Source of the DNA: Sabethes cyaneus | Lineage: Eukaryota > Arthropoda > Insecta > Diptera > Culicidae | Assembly (NCBI RefSeq): GCF_943734655.1 | Contig: NC_071355.1 | Span: 20,038,268-20,102,267, forward strand | Length of the DNA: 64,000 nucleotides | Direction of reading: 5' to 3' | In this document: one piece after another, positions 46,074 through 56,591 of the stretch | How the letters are laid out: every line of letters begins with the position of its first letter | Numbering within the stretch: the first letter of the stretch is position 1 | Translations under genes and position numbers: made by a program | Notes under the pieces: generated by a model | Databases searched by the model: none | What the model was told of the DNA's origin: nothing | Seen by the model: only the letters and a program-made list of their open reading frames with translations

Positions 46074-46676
46074 CGGCCCGTATTGCCAACGACGACGTGC
46101 TCATCTACTATCAAAACGCCGGAGGGATGGACAGCAACGTGAACGACTACTTCCTGACTGCATCCGATGAATGCTACGATATCTTCGTGTTAACTGAAAC
46201 CTAGCTTGACCCGCGAACTCTCTCTTGTCAGGTGTTCGGTCCCGAATTTGAAGTCTTCCGTTGTGATGGTGGGCCCGGAAACAGTCGAAAGTCAACGGAC
46301 GGCGGTGTGCTTGTTGCGGTGAATAGGAAACTGAAATCAAAAGTGATTGAAAATGATCAATGGAGCAGTAATGGAGCAGGTGCGGGTGTGTATCGAACTC
46401 GCAAACAGCAAACTTTTAGTGTGTGGAATTTACATTCCGCCTGATCGAGTACGCGATGATGCTCTGATCGATGCTCACTCCCGGTCGGTTATGTCAGTAA
46501 TCGATTTGGCTACCGCAACCGACGAGCTAATTGTTATCGGGGATTTCAACCTTCCAGGACTTCTGTGGCAACCATCCAGCAATGGTTTTCTCCATCCGGA
46601 TCCCGATCACTCCACGGTACACCTCGGATCTTTACGGCTTCTCGACTGTTATAGCTCTGCCACATTGCGATAAATC
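46074..46676 (+). pseudogene. LINE endonuclease fragment
   Basis: The translation begins DDVLIYYQNAGGM, then YDIFVLTET, the endonuclease motif with catalytic Glu, followed at once by a stop. After GGVLVAVN and a frameshift it resumes with LLVCGIYIPPD and IVIGDFNLPG (catalytic Asp and Asn). The C-terminal SDH block falls in degraded sequence (about 46800-46830). Read as Jockey/I-group endonuclease. Confidence 0.75.
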
Positions 46677-47092
46677 AACCACTTGACCAACGAGAACAAT
46701 CTCAGTCTGGATCTCTGCTTCGTCAGCGTACAGGATGTTGCTCCAGTGATTTCGCTCGCTCCGTTAAGCCTCTGGTTAAGCTAGTAAGACACCACCCTCC
46801 ACCCATCCTAGCCCTCCACGACCATCATTCTGATCAAATGACAATCATCCCGCCTGTTTCATATGACTTTCGGTGTTCTCGACGGAAACGATGCCGACAA
46901 CGCAGCATTGACTCTTTCGCACATAATTGGGCACACAATCGATCGTCATGTACCTAAGATAGTACATTCGCCAAACAGTAAACCACGGTTGCCTGCGAGG
47001 CTCGCATTCTGAAGACGGAAAAAAGGGCTGCGACAAACGAACCAGTCGGGTATACTATAAACGACACCTACACAGAATTCAGCGTAATCTAA

Positions 47093-48020
47093 AGTTGAAA
47101 CCGAAAACTTTCTGGAAGTATGTTAGCGATCAGCGTAAAGAATCGGGCCTTCCCTCAACCATGACCCTGAATGGTGAGGTTTTTTTTTTTTTTTTTTTCC
47201 TGTATGGACTCATCACTGCGACCAGTAAGTTAGATCTATTGTGATATCGCCCGGGTGTTTGTTGTATAACCCGCACTGCATTTATTTTAGCTATAGTCGC
47301 TATTGAGTGAGCGATATGCTTATTGAATTTCTTTTTTTTATGCGTGCTTGTGTGTAATTGGGTACCCTTCTTTCAATGCTTTACTCTACTTTATCCACCT
47401 CGTTCCACATGACAGCGCACAGTCCCCAATTATAGTCATCCCTGGCGTAGCAAACCAGTGCATTTTTACTACAAGGGTCTCATTTTCGCACTGTCAATAG
47501 GCCATATCGGGATAATATAGAACTCAGCATGAAGGAAGGGCGATGAGGGGCCTGAGAATAAACCCATGCTAAAGTCACTTTGACATCGAATGGCCTGATT
47601 CTACTAAGATTCGAATGGTGAGGTTGCTTCGGATCCTCAGTATATCAGTCAACTATTTGCAGATAAATTCGGGCGAACGTTTTGCGATGAAATGATCCTA
47701 GATGAACAAGTTACTCAGACTGCTAACAATGTTCCGCTAATGACTGCGAATACGCTGGGTACTCTTAATATCGACAAAACTATGATCTCTAGAGCCGCCT
47801 CAACGTTAAAATCTTCGACTAAAGCCGACCCAGATGGTATCCCGTCTGAGTTTTTAAAGAAGCACATCGCTGACCTACTTATCCCCCTTCAGCTGGTGTT
47901 TAGCTTGTCCGTCTCAAGCGGGGTATTTCCGTCCGTATGGAAAACTATCCATATGTTTCCTGTTCATAAGAAAGGGGATCGTAAAGACATCAATGTACCA
48001 CTTCGAAGTTATTCCAGCTT
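47093..48020 (+). pseudogene. LINE linker and RT N-terminal fragment, split
   Basis: KPKTFWKYVSDQRKESGLPS precedes the insertion at 47181. The frame resumes after it with ASDPQYISQLFADKFG and continues through the RT N-terminal block KADPDGIPSEFLKK and GVFPSVWKTIHMFPVHKKGD. The sequence on each side of the inserted retroposon reads continuously apart from the 13-bp duplication, which shows the retroposon arrived while the frame was still recognisable. Confidence 0.75.
47182..47612 (-). mobile_element. Poly(A) retroposon inserted in the LINE relic
   Basis: 431 bases bounded by an exact 13-bp duplication GAATGGTGAGGTT (47169-47181 and 47613-47625). On the plus strand it opens with a T run to 47198, i.e. 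a poly(A) tail on the minus strand. It has no open frame. I see no clear A or B box, so whether it is a SINE, a LINE 3' end or a retrocopied RNA is open. It contains TGAGTGAGCGATATGC and ATGGCCTATTGACAG-type blocks for searching. Confidence 0.75.
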
Positions 48021-48864
48021 GTAATCATGACTCCGCTGCTGTCATACTGCAAACAATACCTAAGTGATGATCAACATGGATTCATCCCACTACAAATCTC
48101 ATGTGTCTCACTCATATATTGCGGAAAGCTTAGCGGATCGTGCTCAAACGGACGATGCAATCCGTCTTCAACGAGAGCTTGACACTTTTATGGATTGGTG
48201 TAACTTGAACTGCATGCTCGTGAATCCTGAAAAATGCTCCATTATTTCTTTCGCCCGAATCCGTCAATCAGTGATTTTCAACTACAAGTTCGTTGGTACG
48301 GAAATCCAACGTGTCGACCAAGTGAAGGATCACGGCATTATCTTGGACAGTCAGTTATCGTTTAGACGACACATTACCTACATTGTGGACAAAGTATCCA
48401 GAACTCTAGGATTCGTCTTCCGCATCGCTAAAGGCTTCACCAACGTGTATTGTCTTAAGGCATTATACTGCTCACTCATCCGTTCGACTCACGAATACGG
48501 TTCCATCGTCTGGCATCTTTATTATCAAAACGGAATGACCAGGATTGAGTCGATTCAACGCCGCTTCTTACGTTTTGCGCTCCATCATCTACCTTGGCAA
48601 GATCCGTTCCGATTGCCGAGTTACGAGAGACGATGCTGGTTGATCCGTTTGGAGACACTTAAGGTGCGAAGGAACGTCGCAAGAGCTTTGTTTGCTGCTG
48701 ATATGTTGCAGGGAAGAATCGATTGTCCTGCCATTTTGGATACGATTAACCTGAATGTACGTTCCAGGGCACTGCGGAATGACGCAATGCTGCGACTACC
48801 ATTTCAACGGCACCAACTATGGACAAAACAGTGCTTTGACCGGAGTACAGCAAATCTTCAATAA
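48021..48864 (+). pseudogene. LINE RT C-terminal and thumb fragment, palm deleted
   Basis: It begins YLSDDQHGFIP, the block that precedes the catalytic palm, but passes within about 40 codons to DTFMDWCNLNCMLVNPEKC, which normally follows FADD. The palm with both catalytic Asp motifs is therefore deleted. The rest is the usual Jockey-type C-terminus: RVDQVKDHGIILDSQLSFR, RIESIQRRFLRFAL and a closing stretch rich in Leu and Arg. Confidence 0.78.
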
Positions 48865-48970
48865 AGTTGCCGCTGTCTTTGATCTGTGTATATTTGTAAT
48901 TTATTGACTATGTGATTAGTAATAGTATAAGAAACCATCATTAGGACAATTGTAGTCTGTTGATGTTGAA

Positions 48971-48997
48971 TAAATAAATAAATAAATAAATAAATAA
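48971..48997 (+). repeat. (TAAA)n tail of the LINE
   Basis: Six to seven TAAA units end the Jockey-type element just before the right ATAAGC duplication. Confidence 0.85.
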
Positions 48998-49300
48998 GCT
49001 CAAGTAGTCTTATCACGCTCGTCAGAAAGCAGCAATAAAACCGATTATGCTTTTGGCTGCTTGACAACTACTGCCATAGTTTAACGACGGTTTCCGCTTT
49101 GTTCGACAAAGCTATAAAGCATACAGCTTGCTATGGTAAAGAGCTACATCAGTCCACCAGCTTTGATAATTTGAAAATACATCCGTGAGAAGAAAAGTTA
49201 AAATTTAAATGCTATAATAAAACGCCCATAGAATAATTCATTAATTTTCAGCAGTCACCGAAGTTGTGTGACACTTGCGCATTAAATTTTATCGTGGATG
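48994..49300 (+). repeat. Dispersed repeat copy A, middle piece
   Basis: From ATAAGCTCAAGTAG through GCAGCAATAAAACCG, GGCTGCTTGACA, TCCGTGAG and GCGCATTAAATTT to ATCGTG, this follows copy B (55638-55945) with substitutions and small gaps. It is broken at 49301 by a C-tract MITE. Confidence 0.65.
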
Positions 49301-50426
49301 TTAAGGCTTATACAAATTTGGAAAAAAGTGTATGTCCTGGTCTCGAAATATTGTTCGGGTGGGGGAGGGGGGGGGCAAGAAAAAAATAATAACATCAAAC
49401 CTTCAAAACCGAAACGAAGGAGTAGAAACCAGTGTTTATTTTTCCATATTAATGCATATTTAATACAAAAATGTTGTACAGTACTTAAATTTTAGTTCAA
49501 ACCGAACTAATCATTGAAATGTTTGGAGAGATAAACCGTTACGACTGCCTAGCAATGAAAATGTTATTCCAATTTAATTCCAGTTTCGCACATTGCCATA
49601 ATCCATACTAAAACTCCATTTTTAAAGCAAAAGAAGATGCACAGTATAAAAGCAATATAGCTTAACATGACTTGATTTGATATTGATGTCGGGGCCACCA
49701 TTGATCCCAATGATAATCACAATATGACAATAGTCCGAAAAGTTTTGAACAATTCAGTTACATCCTTTCTGCATGCATTCAATGCATGGTAAAATATTGT
49801 ATTTGTAAGGTAAAATTGTAAGCTTTATGTCCCCAACATCCAAAATTAGGGTAAGTTCTTGGACACTACGGAATAAAATGGCCAATTTTAGCCCCGAAAG
49901 CACTGAAAGCTGATATTCCGGAGTGTCTAATATGTTGTATTTCTATTTTAATCTATCTACTACCGATGACAGCATAAAATAACCCTCCTGCAATTCGGAA
50001 TATATCCGTCAAAAGCGGTACCAAATTTCACTAATATATTGTTTAGTTTATTGATGCCTCAATCTAATTCGGTTCTTTTAAAGCAAGTTAAAATAAAATG
50101 GAATAAGATTTAAAGTAAATGGAGCCAAAAGTCTGATTTCAAGCATATTCAATTTTCGGCTTTAGGATCGCCTGCGAACTGTAGCAGGAATCAAAAAGCT
50201 TAGTTGGTGAAGGAAAGTTGATCGAGACTAAGCGGATAATTACTTTAACTTTGCACATATTGGGTAATTTAGAAATGTAAACTCGGTGAACTGTTAAAAA
50301 TCTGCTTATCACTAAAGAATGCAACATAATATGTATTACACTTTATTTTTTTGCCCCTCCAATTTTCGAAAATTTTGGAAGGTGGGGGGGCGACATAAGC
50401 TTTTTTTCAAATTTGTATAAGCCTAA
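49301..50426. mobile_element. 1.1-kb MITE with TTAGGCTTATAC termini and G/C tracts
   Basis: Terminal inverted repeats TTAAGGCTTATACAAATTTG (left) and, reversed, TTAGGCTTATACAAATTTG (right), followed by AAAAAAG and, inside, a G tract of 10 on the left (near 49367) and GGTGGGGGGG on the right (50382-50391). The architecture resembles the 478-bp C-tract MITE but the sequence differs. No coding frame is recognised in the AT-rich interior. It lies inside dispersed repeat copy A. Confidence 0.6.
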
Positions 50427-50427
50427 T

Positions 50428-50670
50428 AGGTGGATAAAATCAACGCGCCATCGAAATTTTAAAATTTTTAAAAACTAGTTGTTTTATCAAAATGAATATA
50501 TTCCGTCAATCAAACTCAATTTCTAGCAAAAGCATTTCAGTTGCTTCCTGTGGCATGAAAACTGATTGATAATTACTTTGCTTTGATGAGTTTTTATTTG
50601 CGAGCTACACAAATTATTGAAATATGGCAAAATGGCCTCGCATAAAAAAATGATTTCGGTGTTGAACACT
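50428..50670 (+). repeat. Dispersed repeat copy A, right piece
   Basis: GATAAAATCAACGCGCC through TCAATTTCTAGCAAAA, CATTTCAGTTGCTTCCT, AACTGATTGATAAT and CTCGCATAAAAAAATGAT matches copy B (55965-56181). Copy B passes from ATGAT directly into (TAGGGC)n; this copy does not, showing that the array is not an inherent part of the repeat. Confidence 0.65.
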
Positions 50671-51029
50671 AATATTCTTCATAGTAGTAGCAATTAATCT
50701 GATTAGTCAGGGTGTTACCGTTTTAAGAGCTCTACAGGTATTGTTATGTCTCACGTATGGTACGTTTATAGCACTGCTCCTAGTTTATGCACTTCTACTA
50801 GTTTGTAGCGTAGCCAACTAGTTTTATTGGGACTACAATAAATTTGATTTGTTTAAGAGGTTTATTGTGGTTTTATAGTTAGCTACATGTAGTTTTTCAT
50901 TTGCATTATCTTGATATTTTGTAATACCAAAATAAAACCAGAGGTAATGACTAATACCGCAATAAAATCTTTATGAAATTCAAATAAAACTAAGCGACTT
51001 TAGAATTGTAAATTGGGAGAAGCAAGTAA
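50671..51029. other. Unassigned AT-rich DNA
   Basis: Nothing recognised. Confidence 0.4.
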
Positions 51030-51300
51030 CATGCAAAATATGAAAAAAAAATAGAAAACAGAAACAGAAAATGGAAATAAAAAAACATGAAACAGAATAG
51101 AAAACAACAAATCAAGCAGAAAACAAAAAACAAAAAGTCGAAAACAGAAAACAGAGAACAATCAGAAAACAGGTACCTAAAAACAGAAACTAAAAAACCA
51201 GAATGCAGAAAACAGAGAGGAGAAAACAGAGAGAAGAATACCAAATCCAGAAATGGGGAACTAGAAAACAGAATACAGATTATAGAAAACAAATAGAAGT
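51030..51300. repeat. Reverse-oriented AGAAAACAGAAAAC array
   Basis: GAAAACAGAAAACAGAG-type units are the complement of the TTTTCTGTTTTC arrays at 28861-31035, so this block runs in the opposite orientation. Confidence 0.75.
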
Positions 51301-51502
51301 AAGGGAAAGTGAAAATACCCGATGCTACCGTGAGTGGGTGTGAAAAGCATAACTCGAACGCTTACTCCACTGACGCAAGCGTATGACAAACAACCGCTGC
51401 TGCTGTGTGAATAAGTTGTGTTTTCACAAAAGTTAGGTTAAGTTTTCGAAGTACTTTTTTGTTATACCGAAAAGTTTTGCGTTAAGTAAGGGGGTGCATA
51501 AT
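51301..51502. other. Unassigned DNA
   Basis: Sequence between the array and the fold-back arms. The last 50 bases show weak inverse similarity to 52055-52105, so the true element may start near 51448. Confidence 0.35.
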
Positions 51503-52054
51503 GGGCAAAAACGAGCTCATAATCCCAAGAATTAGAACCCGCTGGTTTGGAATCACAAGATACTTATGCATATGTAAAAAAATGCAGGAAATCGATTGGT
51601 GATGGTTTCATCCTGCGCTGACTTCGGGAAGTGTTCCAATTTGCCCTATTTTCCCCAAAAATCATGATAAAAGCTAATTATTGCTTGCAACTGTTCTCTA
51701 AAGTTATTCAGTATGATGAAATACCCTTTTTTTAAACCTATAACCTTTTTTTTACCTATGTACATGGGGCTGGATTGGGCAAAATGAACTATTCTTGCAT
51801 TTCGCATAGTATGGAAGGGATGGAATTTGATTCTTCTGATGTTTTGAACAACATTTGGAAGATGTTTGAGTTCGTTTCACCAGCGCCGCTTTTATCATGA
51901 TTTTTGGGTAAATAGGGCAAAACGGAACACCTCCCGAAGTCTGCGCAGGATGAAACCACCACCAATCGATTTCCTGCATTTCTTACATCGAAATAGGTAT
52001 CTTGTAAGATTCCAAACCACTTCTAAGTCTTGGGATTACGTGCTCGTTTTCGCC
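51503..52054. mobile_element. Fold-back element with about 170-bp arms
   Basis: Arm 51503-51674 (GGGCAAAAACGAGC, CATAATCCCAAGA, GGAAATCGATTGGTG, CATCCTGCGC, CATGATAAAAGC) recurs inverted at 51888-52054 with about one change in six or seven bases. The spacer of about 213 bases is non-coding. Frames in the right arm (51866-52138) are incidental. Confidence 0.7.
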
Positions 52055-52379
52055 AAAAGTTTTTGGGGCTTCGAATTACTTTTTTGCTACACCAAAAAAG
52101 TTGGGTCAATAAATAATCAATTTAACTTTTTTAATTAACGCCAAAAATAAATAGAGCCCAAGAAGAAGTTGTACAAAATATTATTTAAAGAGTTTTTGCC
52201 GAAGAAAGAAAACTTCTATCTCATAAGAGAAAGAAGTTATAGTGCTTCAAACTAATGTATCCCCTCAATACCCCTCTAATTTTTTGGTTATTTTCATTTC
52301 TACGCAGATTCTCAGATTCTACGCAGATTCTCTGATGTAAACAGAGATCTTGAGATTTGAGACCAGCATCAAACCCCGA
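52055..52379. other. Unassigned AT-rich DNA
   Basis: Contains the local duplication CTACGCAGATTCTC (about 52300-52332); otherwise nothing recognised. Confidence 0.4.
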
Positions 52380-52870
52380 AGGTAACAGGGCGGTTGAAAA
52401 GTTGAAAAATTTGGAATGCGAAAAAACGAAATGAAAATTAAAGCAAGAATGGACAAGTGAGTCAAAAGGTCATAGAAGTCCCGAAAGACGAGTGTCCATA
52501 ATTCAAAAGTATTAAAGAGTTAAATTCTGAGCTTTACAAATAGAAAATTTAAATAGTAGAAATGGAGAAAATGTCGAAATGTCGAAAAGCCGAAAAATTG
52601 AAGTCAAAAGCCAAGAGACAAAAAATGGAAAGTTAAAAAGTAAAGGAGCTTAATAATTAAAAAGCAAAAAGGTCGAATTCTAAAAAACAAAGTCAAAGTC
52701 GAAAATTTATAAACAATAGCTTAACTTAGTCAAAGTTAAAATATTATATAATCGATACGATTTTACGTCGAATCGAAGTGTTGAAAGTTCAAAGTCAAGT
52801 TGAAAGTCAAAAAATCAAAGATGTTGAAAAGTCGAAAAGTAAAATGGTCTGAAAAAAGTCACAATAGTCA
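52380..52870. repeat. Reverse-oriented AAGTCGAAAA-type array
   Basis: Units such as GTCGAAAAG, GTCAAAAG and GAAAAGTCGAAAA are the complement of the TTTTCGACTT array at 1-1640. Purines dominate the plus strand here. Confidence 0.75.
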
Positions 52871-52899
52871 ATTGATCAATTGGCCATGGACAAATAAAA

Positions 52900-53060
52900 G
52901 GTTTAATATTTCACAATCATCTAAAGTGAGGGCGCCCAGCTGCTATAAAGCCATTTAGCGTAATGCTATTAGGCATTACGCCGGATTTCATAATTATAAG
53001 GCGCCATTTGGCATAACGGTCATTTGACATAATACTTCAAACATCATTTTATGAGCATAT
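52900..53060. repeat. Small CATTTGGCATAA-type degenerate repeat
   Basis: Motifs GCCATTTAGCGTAATG, GCATTACGCC, GCCATTTGGCATAACG and TCATTTGACATAATA form a few degenerate units, partly inverted. Confidence 0.5.
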
Positions 53061-54524
53061 GGTCGCTTTCTTAGATGACTCAGGGAGAGATGGTTAGTAA
53101 AATTTCAATTAATTTCATGGCTAATTTCAGACAAGCTGTCGAAGAGTTCCATTTTTCCAATTTTCATCAACTTAAGCAACTGTCAACTGCAGCAGCCAAA
53201 ACAAAAACTCTGGCTGGCAGGCTGCAAGCAAGCAAGCCGGCCTGCAGCGAGATGGCGTGCATCGATTAGGCTGCTGCTGCTGCAGTCATCGCGTCGCCGC
53301 CGCCGCCGCGCGCCTGCGTCATTGTCGTCCGTTGCTCAGTTGGCCGTGACTGACCGGGTGCTGTTCCGACGCGACGGCAGCAGCAAATGTGCTGCACAAA
53401 AGCACTTTTCAGCAAGACATTTAGCGCATATTTTGTCTGACCTAACCCGAGTATATTTCTGTTTTTTTCTTCTTCTTCCTCTTCTTCTTATTCTATAATC
53501 CAGTCATTGTGTATGACGCTTTGGCAGTGTAAAACTGGCGACAAATCACCGTTTGAGGCTAGGTGCGATTTGTTTTTATTTTCATATTCAGTTGTTGTCC
53601 CAAAGTTCACTGGGCGAGCTTCGCGGCCTGCTTTGTTCCACTTTAATGGACATAATGACAAACAAATCATCTGGTGCGCGGGCCGCAGCAGCCCGAGCAT
53701 GCAAGCCAAAGCCGGGCCAAGCAAGGCGCAGTGTTCGCGCGCGCATTTTCCTCGCCCGCCTTTTATGAGAGCTATGTGCATATGCTGCTCGAGCGGCTCG
53801 AGCAGCTCGAGGGACGCCTGAAAGAAAATGATATTTTGTTTTTCGCCTCTGCCGAGCGAGTGCTGAGGACCAGGCCACGGCATGGCGGTGACGAGATTCT
53901 GTTTCACGAGATAAAGGCAATTTAAAGTTAAGTGCGTTATATGCTTCATTCGATGCTGTGTGGCGTGGTCCGAGTGCCGGAGCCTAGCCCATTTTGCAGT
54001 ACAGAATTTCTTTGGAGATTATCTCAATCTGGCCTGGAAAAAAAATCGCGGAAAAACGCACCTCTGCTATGCGTTAATTAGGAGTGATTTATCATCACGA
54101 TACTTGCGAGTGAATGGGGAATGGCGAGAAGGGGACCAGCAAGCGCGGGTCCTGGCCAGGTTCGTCGCTGTAATTAGAAGTCTTTGGTAACTGAACTTTG
54201 GCGCTCCATTCTCCACTGCTGATACCGGGCTGCGGAGGGGAAACCTAACTAATCGGCAACGACGTGAGTTATTGCAAATTTAATTGCTTTTCAATCATGT
54301 TTTTATGGCGCAGTTTCGTTTCACTTCACTGGCACACACACAATCGGTACACGGCAGAGGATCAGCTGCTGGCCACTGTTATCAGTCTAACGGACTGCCT
54401 GCCGGTTGAATAGTGAAAACTGTGTGTTGCGTAAGACGGTGGACGGACGCCCGAAGGGCCCGCTTTTTATCGTCACTCATAAGCCTCAAGAAACTGGGCT
54501 TACTCCGACTACACAAGTGTGAGG
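53061..54524. other. GC-richer low-repeat island, no gene found
   Basis: Holds GCTGCTGCTGCTGC (53270-53286), GCCGCCGCCG (53297-53307) and a (TTC)n tract (53464-53492). Three long overlapping frames at 53488-53949 on both strands reflect composition rather than coding; none has a domain. Confidence 0.4.
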
Positions 54525-55208
54525 CGTTTAAGATCAGAGACTATAAAAAGAAAGCGGTTGAAGAACAACAAAGCAGTAGGAAAGAATTGGCATTGGAGAA
54601 CTTATTAAAATGGGCCCAGACAAGTTGGTCATATGTTTGCATCAATCAATTGTTAAGATTTGGGATACGGAACGACAACCGGAGGAGTGGAAAGACGGGC
54701 TTATTTGCCATATTTACAAGAAAGGCTGGTTTGTGCAGGATTGTGAGAACCGCTTACAAAGTGCTTTCCCAAGTCATCTCCTATCGACTGTTGCTAATAC
54801 CTAATAGACTCGTGGAAAGTAATCAGGCCGGTTTCGTGGAGGGTCGGTCTGCGATGGACCAAATCTTCAGCCTGCAGCAGATCCTCTAGAAGTGCCGCGA
54901 ATTCCGAGTCCCCACGCCTATCACCTATTCATAGATTTCAAAGCCGCATATGATATTGTAAACCGACAAGAGCTATGGAAAATTTGTGGACGAAAACGGC
55001 TTTTCGGAAAAGTTTACTAAACTTATCATGGCTACGATGGATAGGATCCAGTGCTGTGTGAGAATCTGGTATGAATTGTCGAACCCATTCGAATCTTGCA
55101 GGGGACTTCGACAAGGAGATGGTCTTTTAACATTGCGCTTGAAGGTGTTATAAGACGAAGCGATCGAAATGCAAGGCACGATTTTCAATAAATCCAGACA
55201 ATTTATCT
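54525..55208 (+). pseudogene. RTE reverse transcriptase fragment
   Basis: The plus strand, in shifting frames, parallels the intact RTE RT: MGPDKLVICLHQSIVKIWD, EEWKDGLICHIYKKG, then AYKVLSQVISYRL, QAGFVEGRSAMDQIFSLQQ, then DFKAAYDIVNRQELWK and LRQGDGL, ending at TIFNKSRQFIY just before FADD. Several stops and deletions are present, including loss of the block between GDGL and IALEGV. It belongs to the same or a sister subfamily as the 2.4-kb element. Confidence 0.82.
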
Positions 55209-55385
55209 ATTTATCTATTTATCTTATCGGTGAACCCAATATTCGGATTACCTTATGGCCGAAACACAAATGGCCGAAATAACAAATGACATAATATATC
55301 TACTGGCCGAATCACGAATGGCTGAATTAGAAAAGGCTGAAACACTTCATATTCGGCCGAAAATAATCACGGCCTTCAGCCTGCA
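55209..55385. repeat. (TTTATC)n and degenerate ATGGCCGAA repeats
   Basis: TATTTATCTATTTATC abuts the RTE fragment and may be its tail. From 55252 to 55378, units of about 15-18 bases carry TGGCCGAAACAC, TGGCCGAAATAAC and TCGGCCGAAAATA; some are inverted. Confidence 0.6.
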
Positions 55386-55569
55386 CAAATGTTGGATATA
55401 TTCGCTGACGCTCGTTCGGACTGAACTAAGGGATAATCCCTACTACCGCCCAAGTAATAATTCCAAGTTTTATTACGTTCGTATAGTGGTTTTTATGACC
55501 AATTTCAGAAAACCGCTAATAAAACTATGAGCTCCACCAGTACTTTATGATGACCGCTATAAAACTACT
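55386..55569. other. Unassigned DNA
   Basis: Nothing recognised; it may include the poorly conserved left end of dispersed repeat copy B. Confidence 0.35.
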
Positions 55570-56181
55570 CCCTGACCAAGTGGCCCACTCCTCAGAATGT
55601 TTTCATAACCGCTATAAGAATCAGGTTATAAGCTCAAGTAGCCGTATCACACTCTGCTGAAAGCAGCAATAAAACCGGTTAAGCTTTCGCTGCTTGACAG
55701 CCATCGCCATAATTTAAAAAAGCTTTTCGCTTTTCGCATTTCGCTTTCCTGGCAACAGCTAAATAAGTTCGCTAGCTTTGTCAACTAGAAAATTTATCCG
55801 TGAGCAGAAAAGTTTAGGTTTAACTGACAGATCATTCTGAACGATTTGGTTGATAGCGACCAGAATAAAATATCCCATGGAATATTTATTAAATTTTAAG
55901 CAATTTCATTGGTTTGCAGCATGTGCGCATTTAATTTCATCGTGCATATTGATATGATAGCTCGATAAAATCAGTGCGCCACTGAAATTGTGCAATTTTC
56001 GAAAACTGGTTATTTTGACGAATCGAAAATATTCAGTTAGTCTCAATTTCTAGCAAAATCATTTCAGTTGCTTCCTCTGACAGGAAAACCGATTGATAAT
56101 AACTTTCTTTCTGCAAAACGCTTTGCTTTGAGCTGAAACAAAATACTTTAATATGGCAATATGGCTTCGCATAAAAATGAT
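55570..56181 (+). repeat. Dispersed repeat copy B
   Basis: About 610 bases homologous to the three pieces of copy A (45985-46055, 48994-49300, 50428-50670), in the same order and orientation and without their insertions. No coding frame. It ends exactly at the (TAGGGC)n array. Class unknown; no terminal inverted repeats were recognised. Confidence 0.65.
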
Positions 56182-56591
56182 TAGGGCTAGGGCTAGGGCT
56201 AGGGCTAGGGCTAGGGCTAGGGCTAGGGCTAGGGCTAGGGCTAGGGCTAGGGCTAGGGCTAGGGCTAGGGCTAGGGCTAGGGCTAGGGCTAGGGCTAGGG
56301 CTAGGGCTAGGGCTAGGGCTAGGGCTAGGGCTAGGGCTAGGGCTAGGGCTAGGGCTAGGGCTAGGGCTAGGGCTAGGGCTAGGGCTAGGGCTAGGGCTAG
56401 GGCTAGGGCTAGGGCTAGGGCTAGGGCTAGGGCTAGGGCTAGGGCTAGGGCTAGGGCTAGGGCTAGGGCTAGGGCTAGGGCTAGGGCTAGGGCTAGGGCT
56501 AGGGCTAGGGCTAGGGCTAGGGCTAGGGCTAGGGCTAGGGCTAGGGCTAGGGCTAGGGCTAGGGCTAGGGCTAGGGCTAGGGCTAGGGCTA
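56182..56591. repeat. (TAGGGC)n array, about 68 units
   Basis: 410 bases of uninterrupted TAGGGC. The open frames across it (Ala-Arg repeats on plus, Ser-Pro repeats on minus) arise because two of three frames lack stops. The hexamer differs by one base from the TTAGGG telomere unit. It starts in the sequence ATGATTAGGGC at the end of dispersed repeat copy B. Confidence 0.95.

Larger units (their letters stand above)
46056..48993 (+). mobile_element. Jockey-type LINE relic with TAAA tail
   Basis: The element is 2.9 kb, flanked by ATAAGC (46050-46055 and 48994-48999), and ends in a (TAAA)n tail (48971-48993). It carries pieces of endonuclease, linker and reverse transcriptase in order on the plus strand. 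It is 5'-truncated, has frameshifts, is interrupted by a second retroposon at 47182-47612, and lacks the core of the RT domain. It landed inside a dispersed repeat. Confidence 0.8.

Noticed and set aside
53488..53949. 153-codon minus-strand frame and overlapping plus-strand frames
   Set aside because: Three frames on two strands are open over the same GC-rich DNA, which points to composition, not coding.
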